DNA of 5,797 nt from Onstottus_B sp049273855 (GTDB lineage: Bacteria > Acidobacteriota > Blastocatellia > UBA7656), in the NCBI GenBank assembly GCA_049273855.1, contig JBASRN010000234.1:1-5797 (forward strand), read 5' to 3'. Under the pieces are notes generated by a model. That model was not told the DNA's origin. It saw only the letters and a list, made by a program, of their open reading frames with translations, and ran no database searches. Positions 1-5,761 of this stretch are shown one piece after another. The position numbers and the translations under genes were made by a program. The first letter of the stretch is position 1. Each line of letters starts with the position of its first letter.

Positions 1-89
1 AGATAGTCGTGGACACAAGCAGGCTGTACAAGTGGCCAAAGGGTGAAAAGAGCCACTTTGACGATCCCGGCGCGTTCCTGTCGGTTTAA
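1..89 (+). CDS. C-terminal end of upstream gene, probably Rieske Fe-S subunit (partial)
   Basis: From base 3 an open frame runs 28 codons to a TAA at 87-89 and encodes a tail ending ...KSHFDDPGAFLSV, with VVDTSRLYKWPKGE before it. The 5' part lies outside the window. No cluster-binding motif (CTHLGC / CPCHGS) is visible, so the assignment rests on position and on the tail. In bc-type operons the Rieske protein commonly precedes cytochrome b, and a short strand of the form VDTS-x-L after the Rieske fold is compatible with such C-termini. The stop is 59 bases before the cytochrome b start, consistent with one operon. It could instead be the end of another small redox protein. Confidence 0.5.
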   Translation, partial: IVVDTSRLYKWPKGEKSHFDDPGAFLSV

Positions 90-139
90 GCGCAGTCGCA
101 AACGGTCTCCGTCTGATTCTACAGTGACAACCTGAATTC

Positions 140-143
140 GGAG
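140..143 (+). promoter_or_regulatory. Shine-Dalgarno of cytochrome b gene
   Basis: GGAG lies five bases before the ATG at 149. It supports this start over the internal Met-66 codon at 344, which has no purine-rich stretch before it, and so supports the long hydrophilic N-terminus of the protein. Confidence 0.6.
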
Positions 144-148
144 CTTCG

Positions 149-1120
149 ATGGAACCTGACAAGCCTGATACTCCCCAAGTAACCAGCGGAGCGAGCGTGG
201 CCGTCACCGACGAGGCCCCGCCCAGCTTCAAAGAGAACGTGCGCGAAGAGCTCGAACTGCTCAAGGGCAAGGTCCAGAAGGACGCGGTGCTCGACGAGGT
301 CGAGGCACTCAAGGACCCTACACGCACCCAAATCTACAAGTCGATGTTCCGCGTCAAGCACGAGCCGACCCCGCGCGCTCGCTCGCTGGGTGTTCTCACC
401 AACGTTTTTCTGCACCTACATCCGGCGAAGATCAATCGCGACGCGGTGCGCTTTAGCTACACCTGGGGAATGGGCGGCATCACGTTCTACCTGTTTATAG
501 TGCTGACGTTCACCGGCATCCTGTTGATGTTTTATTATCACCCGTCGAAGGGGCAGGCGTTTCAGGACATTATCTATCTCGAGAACGATGTTCCGTTCGG
601 CAAGCTTCTGCGAAACATGCACCGGTGGGGAGCTCACTTGATGGTAATCACCACGTGGCTGCATATGTTGCGCGTGGTGATGACGGGCTCGTACAAGACG
701 CCGCGCGAGTTCAACTGGACGATTGGCGTTGTGTTGCTGGTGCTTACGCTGTTGTTGAGTTTCACGGGGTACTTGTTGCCGGACGATCAGCTTGGTTTCT
801 GGGCAGTGACGGTTGGAACCAATATGGCGCGCGCGACGCCGGGGCTCGGACACGAAGGGCCGTTTGGCCCGCAGCTCGGAATGACGCCTTACAACGACGT
901 GCGGTTTGGTCTGCTGGGCGGCTCGATAGTTGACGCAAACGCGCTGCTGCGGAGCTACATCTGGCACTGCATAGCTATTCCGGTGATTGTGAGCGTGCTG
1001 CTGGCTGTGCACTTCTGGCGAGTGCGAAAAGACGGCGGCATTTCCGGCCCGGCGCCGGTGCAGCTCGAGTCTGAGATGCGCGCACCCGGCGCAAGAGCAG
1101 TGAAGCAGCAAGTGAAATAA
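149..1120 (+). CDS. Cytochrome b, N-terminal (b6-type) subunit of bc complex
   Basis: This is the di-haem cytochrome b subunit of a quinol:cytochrome c oxidoreductase, 323 aa in the cytoplasmic membrane. Four membrane helices are visible at about 107-130 (A), 157-179 (B), 190-209 (C) and 271-291 (D). Helix B has H158 and H172 (14 apart) and helix D has H273 and H288 (15 apart). The 15-residue step in helix D is the b6f-type spacing; mitochondrial bc1 has 14. The stretch LPDDQLGFWAV after helix C and KDGGISGP after helix D match b6 (LPWDQIGYWAV, RKQGISGP). The protein stops after helix D, as b6 does, and the rest is encoded by the next gene. Oddities: b6 is about 215 aa, whereas this has a charged, helix-prone extension of about 95 residues before helix A and a 25-residue tail. 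The position of the b6 Cys35 that binds haem c(n) is Gly107. Family assignment is firm; the exact quinone used is inferred. Confidence 0.95.
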   Translation: MEPDKPDTPQVTSGASVAVTDEAPPSFKENVREELELLKGKVQKDAVLDEVEALKDPTRTQIYKSMFRVKHEPTPRARSLGVLTNVFLHLHPAKINRDAVRFSYTWGMGGITFYLFIVLTFTGILLMFYYHPSKGQAFQDIIYLENDVPFGKLLRNMHRWGAHLMVITTWLHMLRVVMTGSYKTPREFNWTIGVVLLVLTLLLSFTGYLLPDDQLGFWAVTVGTNMARATPGLGHEGPFGPQLGMTPYNDVRFGLLGGSIVDANALLRSYIWHCIAIPVIVSVLLAVHFWRVRKDGGISGPAPVQLESEMRAPGARAVKQQVK

Positions 1121-1195
1121 CCGGTTTCGGGTTTGTGGTTCCTGGTTCAGGGTTGAGCCCGAACCCGAAACCAGGAACCGGAAACCAGAAACTGA
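1121..1195. repeat. Long imperfect inverted repeat (hairpin) filling the gap between the cytochrome b genes
   Basis: Bases 1122-1147 pair with 1169-1194. The core GGTTCCTGGTT (1137-1147) is perfectly complementary to 1169-1179. The outer part continues with two mismatches (1135/1181 and 1129/1187) and two G-U pairs, about 26 positions in all. The loop can form a further small stem, GGGTT 1150-1154 with AACCC 1162-1166. The arms are made of degenerate RAACC/GGTTY words, which looks like a dispersed intergenic repeat rather than a unique regulator. It starts directly after the stop codon of the upstream gene and ends four bases before the next Shine-Dalgarno. There is no T-run, so it is not a classical terminator. 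A role in mRNA stability or differential expression is possible but unproven. Confidence 0.85.
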
Positions 1196-1198
1196 CCC

Positions 1199-1204
1199 GG
1201 AGGG
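1199..1204 (+). promoter_or_regulatory. Shine-Dalgarno of subunit IV-like gene, beside hairpin
   Basis: GGAGGG lies three bases before the ATG at 1208 and four bases after the base of the hairpin at 1122-1194. It is a strong site and fixes the start. The hairpin leaves it just exposed. Confidence 0.7.
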
Positions 1205-1207
1205 TCT

Positions 1208-2143
1208 ATGGATTGGGGTCAACTCTGGACTATCGTCTCGGCGCCTGACAATGTGCCCATCGTAGCGATGCTCTTCCTTGTGCCGTTCTTTCTGTGGATG
1301 GGCTTCAAGCAGGCGATTGCAAATGATCGGCTGATCGCGGAGCTTGAAGCGGATCCAAAGCTCGCCAAGACGCATCATCGCAAGACATTTCCATGGAAGC
1401 CTCACTGGGCGCGCGAGCTTCACGTGTGGCCGTACCTGCTGCGGATCGAGTTTCTGGCGGTCATCATAGTGACGGTTCTGTTGTTTGTCTGGTCGATCAC
1501 GCTTAACGCTCCGTTGGAGGAACCGGCGAACCCAAACCTGACTATGAACCCTTCCAAGGCGCCGTGGTACTTTCTCGGGCTCCAGGAGATGCTGGTCTAC
1601 TTTGATCCGTGGATTGCGGGTGTGGTGATGCCGAGCCTGATGCTGGTCGGACTGATGGCGTTCCCGTACGTGGATTCGAATCCGCTTGGGTCGGGATACT
1701 ACTCGTGGAAGCAGCGCAAGATTGCGGTGGGCTCGTTCATGATTGGCTTCATCATGTGGATCGCGCTGATCTTCATCGGCACGTTTATTCGAGGTCCGGG
1801 ATGGGTATGGTTCTGGCCAGGTCAGACCTGGGACCACAACGTTCAGCTTTACGAGATCAATCGCGATTTACCGGACATCTTTGGGATTGTCGGTCAGCCG
1901 TGGAAGGGCTTGTTCGGGCTGGTGGTTGTTGGACTGTTCTACTTGGTCGCGGGATTGCTGATTCACCTGCTGGTGACCTGGACCAAGTTCGACAAGAAGA
2001 TCTTTCAGCGGACATCCCTGCTTCAGTACGCGGTATTTCAATTCTTCGCGATCACGATTCTGGTGAGCATGCCGGTAAAGCTGCTTCTCAGGCAGTTGTT
2101 TCGGATCAAGTACGTGATGGTCACACCGTGGTTCAACATATGA
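1208..2143 (+). CDS. Cytochrome b C-terminal subunit (subunit IV-like) of bc complex, APWY Qo motif
   Basis: This supplies the C-terminal half of cytochrome b, completing the Qo site with the preceding gene; 311 aa, integral membrane. The Qo loop reads NPSKAPWYFLGLQEML, with A118-P119-W120-Y121 in the place of PEWY, so the usual Glu is replaced by Pro. It is followed by a helix (about 134-154), another at 172-194, and the loop RGPGWVWFWPGQTWD typical of bc-type C-terminal domains. The helix before the motif (about 78-98) corresponds to helix E. Plant or cyanobacterial subunit IV is about 160 aa with three helices. Here there is an additional N-terminal helix (about 15-34) and two additional C-terminal helices (about 232-256 and 273-296). 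No haem-binding motif is present, as expected. The gene lies 87 bases after cytochrome b and 90 bases before the multihaem cytochrome, in one apparent operon. The Glu-less motif is known in menaquinol-using bacterial complexes; menaquinol use here is inferred. Confidence 0.92.
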   Translation: MDWGQLWTIVSAPDNVPIVAMLFLVPFFLWMGFKQAIANDRLIAELEADPKLAKTHHRKTFPWKPHWARELHVWPYLLRIEFLAVIIVTVLLFVWSITLNAPLEEPANPNLTMNPSKAPWYFLGLQEMLVYFDPWIAGVVMPSLMLVGLMAFPYVDSNPLGSGYYSWKQRKIAVGSFMIGFIMWIALIFIGTFIRGPGWVWFWPGQTWDHNVQLYEINRDLPDIFGIVGQPWKGLFGLVVVGLFYLVAGLLIHLLVTWTKFDKKIFQRTSLLQYAVFQFFAITILVSMPVKLLLRQLFRIKYVMVTPWFNI

Positions 2144-2147
2144 AGGA

Positions 2148-2224
2148 CTGAGGAAGAGGTGATGGGTGATGAGATGAGCGGCGCAGATCATCACTCATCA
2201 CTCATCACTTCTTCACTTCTTCAG
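2148..2224. repeat. Second intergenic hairpin with tandem TCATCAC repeats
   Basis: Bases 2153-2173 pair with 2194-2214 without interruption (21 pairs, two of them G-U), with a 20-base loop. The outer bases CTGA 2148-2151 can also pair with TCAG 2221-2224. The 3' arm is three exact tandem copies of TCATCAC (2188-2208) followed by TTCTTCAC and TTCTTCAG (2209-2224). The 5' arm is the degenerate GTGATGGGTGATGAG complement. It takes up nearly all of the 90-base gap, and its outer pairs reach the Shine-Dalgarno of the cytochrome c gene. Its sequence is unrelated to the hairpin at 1121-1195. No T-run follows, so a terminator is unlikely. Short tandem copies also make it prone to slippage. Confidence 0.85.
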
Positions 2225-2228
2225 GGGA
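2223..2228 (+). promoter_or_regulatory. Shine-Dalgarno of octahaem cytochrome c gene
   Basis: AGGGGA lies five bases before the ATG at 2234. Its first two bases are also the last bases of the outer stem of the hairpin at 2148-2224, so folding of that stem could limit ribosome access slightly. Confidence 0.6.
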
Positions 2229-2233
2229 ACTAG

Positions 2234-5200
2234 ATGGCAGAGAACAATCCAAGCGAGCAGTTAGAGAAGAGGGCTCCGGACGCGCCGGAGCCTGATCCGA
2301 TCGCGGAAAGCTCGATGAGCGGGCTGCTCCTGATATCTTCGCTCCTGCTGGTGGTGACGCTGGTTTGGTCGGTCTGGGACGAAGTTCTGGGTCAGCGGCC
2401 GTGGAAGAGCTATCAGAGGGACTTCGTTTCCAGGTACTCCGAGTATCTGGAACAGGCGAAGAAGCGGCAGGGGAGGTCCGAAGCCGAGATCAAGAGCTCG
2501 CCCGAGTACCAGGAACTGGAGGACGCTTTTAAGGAAGAATTCGCTGCGGCCAAAGAGAAGACAGACCCCATCGACGCGCAAGTCAAGAAGATCGACGAAG
2601 AGATCGTTGCTGTGACCCTGCCCTTCCAGGACGCCCGCTCCTGGATCGTAGCCAGGACTTATCAGATTGAAGTGGCCGGTAGCGAGTCGGGAAAGAAGAG
2701 TCTGGCCGAGGCGATCGAAAACAAGAAACAAGAAAAGATCGAATTCGAGATGCCGAACGATCAAGGCATCAAAGAGGATCGCTCGCTTACTTACACCGAG
2801 CTGGAGAATCTCTATAACAGCCTGAGAGACGAAAAGGCTCGGCTGCTGGCCGAGCGCGTCCAGGTAACCCAGCCTCGCGATGCGGCTCAGAGAAAGCTCG
2901 ACGAGTACCTGAAAGACCATCTCACCGGACTGACCGAGCAGCAGATCGCGGGCTTGCAGCAAAAGACCAACGGGTTCAAATTCGACATCAAGCAGATAAA
3001 TGTCGGCGGAGTCGTGATCGACCGGTGCGAATCGTGCCACTTGGGCGTGCGCGAGCCGATCAAGATCACAAAGACCGATATGGCTTTGCCGGACGAAAAG
3101 CCGGATGAAGCGGCTGTGGCCTTCGTGTCCCACCCGAACAAGGAACTGTTCAGGAATCATGACCCTGAGCGTTTCGGGTGCTCGACTTGCCACGGCGGGA
3201 ACGGGCGCGGCACGGTTTCGGTTGAAAAAGGTCACGGCCGCTACAAGCACTGGCTCTGGCCGCTCTACTACAAAGAAAACGTCCAGGCCGGCTGCAATCA
3301 GTGTCATGGCAAGGATCGGGTTCTGGCGGGCGCGGACGTGTTGAGCCACGGCAAGGACCTCTTCCAGAATCGCGGTTGTGTCGGCTGTCATCGCTACGAG
3401 GGCTTCGATCGCGAAGCGGACGCGTTGGGCACCGCTCGTCAGAGCATGAAGACGTTGGAGATTGAACGTCAGGATCGACAACGCGAGATTGCGCAGACCG
3501 GCGCTGCCGCCGACGTTGCGGAGACCGATGAGGAAGCCGCGAGCTTGCGCAAGCGCGCCGAAGCGCTGCGACAGACGATCTCTCAGATCGATGCTCGCAT
3601 CGACGAGTTCGACACCCGGTCGAAGTACTTGATGCAGGATCAGAAGAAGGTCGGCCCGAACCTGAAGGAGATTCGCGCCAAGATTCGCAAAGAATGGCTT
3701 CCGGTGTGGTTGGCTGACCCTCAGGCATTCAGACCCGGAACCAAGATGCCGACTTTCCGGCTGGCCGATGACGAAGTTAAGGCCATCTCGGCGTTCATCT
3801 GGCAGTCGGCGCTTGATGTGACGTTGCCTCCTCAACCGCAAGGTGACGTCAACCACGGCAAGGAGCTGTTCAAGTCGCTTGGCTGTATGGGCTGTCATTC
3901 GATCAATGGCAGCGCGATCGATATGCGCAATCAGCCGATCGGAGGGGACTTCGCGGCGAACCTCTCGCGAGTCGGCGAGAAGGCAAACTACGAATATATC
4001 GTGCGCTGGGTGCACAACCCGCGGCAGCGGCTTGCTCCCTACTCGCCCAGCTTGAAGCGCGATCTGACGCCGGCAGACTACAAGAAGAAGGGGCTCCCGT
4101 TTGTGTTCGATGACGAGCACTCGAAGAGCCCGGTTGACGGCCGCCAGCTTCAGATTCAGAACATGACCGTCATGCCGAACTTCCGCCTGTCGGAAGACGA
4201 CGCGCGGGACATCGCTTCGTTCCTGATGTCTCAGAAGCGCGCCGGCATCCAGTATCCCGATGCTTCGTACCTGGACGACTCTTCGCTGAAGGCGCGAGGC
4301 GAGCAGCTTGTCAAGCGATATGGCTGCGCCGGCTGTCACGAGCTGAAAGGGCTCGAGGAGGAGCAACGGATCGGGACAGAGCTGACAATGGAAGGCAGCA
4401 AGCCAATCGAGCGGCTCGACTTTGCTCTGCTTCAGCATCCGGCTGAGAACGGCCTTGACCCGATCACCGGCGAGGAGATCGGGCGTAAAGACCGCAAGTC
4501 GTGGTACGACCACAAGGGCTTCTTTGAAAACAAGCTTAGAAGCCCGGGCATCTACGATCGCGGCAAAGTGAGAACGCCGGACGAGCGATTGCGCATGCCG
4601 AACATCTATCTGCCGGAGCGGGATGTGACCGCGCTCGCGACGTTCCTGCTGGGCAGCGTCGAAACCAACCTGCCGCAAGCAATGCGCTACAACCCGGCGG
4701 GGCAGAAAAAAGAGGTGCAAGACGGCTGGTGGGTCGCTCAAAAGTACAACTGCATGGGTTGTCACAATGTTCTGATCGGTCAAGACTCGGTTCTAATGGG
4801 GCTGGATATGTATCAGAGCGCTGACGGCAAGGAGCAGTTGCCTCCGCGCCTGACAAGCGAAGGGGCCCGAGTAAACCCCGACTGGCTGCTGCGATTTTTG
4901 ACGGACCCGTCGGTTGCGACGCCCGCTGAGCGGGACTCGATGGAGCAATCGTTAAAGGCGCACGTTGCGAGTGGTGCGCCGTCGGGCGCCGATGAATGGC
5001 AGCCGGCGTTTCAGCTTCGCGCGCAGCCGGGAGTAAATCGCAACGGCGTCCGAAGGTACCTGCAGGCTCGCATGCCGACTTTCAACTTCTCGCCAAACGA
5101 GCTTCAAGCGCTGGTTAACTTCTTCATGGGCGCATCCGCGCAGCAACAGCCTTATATTGCGGAACGGCTCGATCCGCTTGGTACCGATGAGCAGGGTCTG

Positions 5201-5644
5201 GCTCGCGCGTTGTTCACGTCGGACGCGGCGCCGTGTCTGAAGTGTCACATGACGGGCGATCCGGCGCACGACGCCAAGGCGACCGCGCCAAACTTCCTGG
5301 TCGCGCCCGAGCGGTTGAAGCCGGCCTGGACGCGACGCTGGCTGCTCGAGCCGGCGTTGATCTCGCCTGGGACGTCGATGCCATCCGAGCTTTTTAAACG
5401 CGACACGAGTCACGACCGTTGGGTGTTCAGCGGGCCGACGCCGCCGGCGTTTCAGACCTACGAGAAAGACCACGTGGACTTGCTGGTGCGCTATATGTTT
5501 CAGATCACGCCGGATGAGCAGCGGCGGTTAGGAACGGGCGGCTCGACGCCTGCTGCGGCACCCGGCGCGCCGGCCAAGACAACAGCGAGGAAGTCTCGGT
5601 TCAGGGGCGAGCGCGGTTTGATCGGGGCGGGCCGCGCGCCATAG
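2234..5644 (+). CDS. Membrane-anchored octahaem c-type cytochrome, bc-complex partner
   Basis: This 1136-aa protein has eight CXXCH sites: residues 265, 316, 354, 382, 551, 698, 840 and 1001 (first Cys). It probably replaces cytochrome c1/f as the electron acceptor of the Rieske protein. Layout: a short cytoplasmic N-terminus, one uncleaved TM helix (about 29-47), then a charged, Glu/Lys-rich coiled-coil region (about 60-245) without haem. Next come three close haems (265-358) with His300, His309 and His334 as likely distal ligands. Five cytochrome c modules follow, each with a CXXCH and a later Met-Pro: Met505, Met647, Met788, Met947 and Met1049. A coiled-coil insertion (about 400-466) sits inside the first of these modules. 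The last 37 residues are a Gly/Ala/Pro-rich, basic tail. The stalk plus the three- to four-haem part resembles a known type of bc-associated cytochrome as I recall it; the added modules make this one unusually long. The frame is intact throughout. Partner assignment comes from operon context. Confidence 0.92.
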   Translation: MAENNPSEQLEKRAPDAPEPDPIAESSMSGLLLISSLLLVVTLVWSVWDEVLGQRPWKSYQRDFVSRYSEYLEQAKKRQGRSEAEIKSSPEYQELEDAFKEEFAAAKEKTDPIDAQVKKIDEEIVAVTLPFQDARSWIVARTYQIEVAGSESGKKSLAEAIENKKQEKIEFEMPNDQGIKEDRSLTYTELENLYNSLRDEKARLLAERVQVTQPRDAAQRKLDEYLKDHLTGLTEQQIAGLQQKTNGFKFDIKQINVGGVVIDRCESCHLGVREPIKITKTDMALPDEKPDEAAVAFVSHPNKELFRNHDPERFGCSTCHGGNGRGTVSVEKGHGRYKHWLWPLYYKENVQAGCNQCHGKDRVLAGADVLSHGKDLFQNRGCVGCHRYEGFDREADALGTARQSMKTLEIERQDRQREIAQTGAAADVAETDEEAASLRKRAEALRQTISQIDARIDEFDTRSKYLMQDQKKVGPNLKEIRAKIRKEWLPVWLADPQAFRPGTKMPTFRLADDEVKAISAFIWQSALDVTLPPQPQGDVNHGKELFKSLGCMGCHSINGSAIDMRNQPIGGDFAANLSRVGEKANYEYIVRWVHNPRQRLAPYSPSLKRDLTPADYKKKGLPFVFDDEHSKSPVDGRQLQIQNMTVMPNFRLSEDDARDIASFLMSQKRAGIQYPDASYLDDSSLKARGEQLVKRYGCAGCHELKGLEEEQRIGTELTMEGSKPIERLDFALLQHPAENGLDPITGEEIGRKDRKSWYDHKGFFENKLRSPGIYDRGKVRTPDERLRMPNIYLPERDVTALATFLLGSVETNLPQAMRYNPAGQKKEVQDGWWVAQKYNCMGCHNVLIGQDSVLMGLDMYQSADGKEQLPPRLTSEGARVNPDWLLRFLTDPSVATPAERDSMEQSLKAHVASGAPSGADEWQPAFQLRAQPGVNRNGVRRYLQARMPTFNFSPNELQALVNFFMGASAQQQPYIAERLDPLGTDEQGLARALFTSDAAPCLKCHMTGDPAHDAKATAPNFLVAPERLKPAWTRRWLLEPALISPGTSMPSELFKRDTSHDRWVFSGPTPPAFQTYEKDHVDLLVRYMFQITPDEQRRLGTGGSTPAAAPGAPAKTTARKSRFRGERGLIGAGRAP
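3026..3307 (+). other. Triple-haem module within the cytochrome c gene (haems 1-3)
   Basis: CESCH (3026-3040), CSTCH (3179-3193) and CNQCH (3293-3307) lie within 94 residues. No Met-Pro motif follows any of them before the fourth haem. Histidines in FVSHP (300), NHDPERFGC (309) and KGHG (334) are placed to act as distal ligands, suggesting low-potential bis-His haems. His339 and His372 are alternatives. Confidence 0.75.
3338..5503 (+). repeat. Five tandem cytochrome c modules (haems 4-8) within the cytochrome c gene
   Basis: Modules cover residues of about 369-527, 536-668, 685-808, 826-967 and 986-1090. The haem segments are alike: GKDLFQNRGCVGCH, GKELFKSLGCMGCH, GEQLVKRYGCAGCH, GWWVAQKYNCMGCH, and a more divergent TSDAAPCLKCH. 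Three share a Trp-rich segment before the ligand (EWLPVWLADP, DWLLRFLTDP, AWTRRWLLEP), and all share a Met-Pro ligand site (KMPTF, VMPNF, RMPNI, RMPTF, SMPSE). CXXCH-to-Met distances are 119, 92, 86, 103 and 44 residues. This points to old internal duplication of a class I cytochrome c unit, with loops of different length added afterwards. Confidence 0.8.
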
Positions 5645-5761
5645 CCATGTCGAATTACGACCGGGCGCTCCGCCGATGGCGCGCCAAGAAGTTTGGTGTC
5701 ACAATCATACGTTTCAATGCACGAGATTAGTTGTCAGTCAGAGCTCAGTCTGAGGAATAGT
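5645..5761. other. Spacer after the cytochrome c gene
   Basis: This 117-base stretch has no convincing gene or terminator. It contains a 10-base palindrome TGGCGCGCCA (5677-5686), a weak 5-bp stem (5664-5668 with 5681-5685) lacking a T-run, and the interrupted palindrome CTCAG-T-CTGAG (5744-5754) just before the possible next start. A 27-codon frame (5647-5730) has no ribosome site. Confidence 0.5.

Noticed and set aside
90..148. Promoter or regulatory site directly before cytochrome b
   Set aside because: The 59-base gap shows only the ribosome site. There is no clear -35/-10 pair or inverted repeat, and it is best read as an intra-operon spacer.
416..1837. 473-codon open frame on the - strand
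   Set aside because: It spans both cytochrome b genes and the hairpin between them in antisense, with His/Arg/Gln-rich composition and no family features. It is a shadow frame.
2188..2224. Short tandem repeats as a CRISPR-like array
   Set aside because: The repeats are 7-8 bases long and directly adjacent with no spacers. They are simple tandem repeats forming one arm of a hairpin.
2261..4783. 840-codon open frame on the - strand
   Set aside because: It lies wholly antisense to the cytochrome c gene, has no recognisable domain, and is rich in Arg/Leu/Val as expected from the reverse complement of a GC-biased gene. The + strand has eight CXXCH motifs.
5664..5685. Possible terminator after the cytochrome c gene
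   Set aside because: The stem is only five pairs with a 12-base loop, and no run of T follows.
5647..5730. 27-codon frame starting three bases after the cytochrome c stop
   Set aside because: There is no Shine-Dalgarno before it, it is very short, and it has no recognisable feature. Close spacing alone is not enough to call it a gene.
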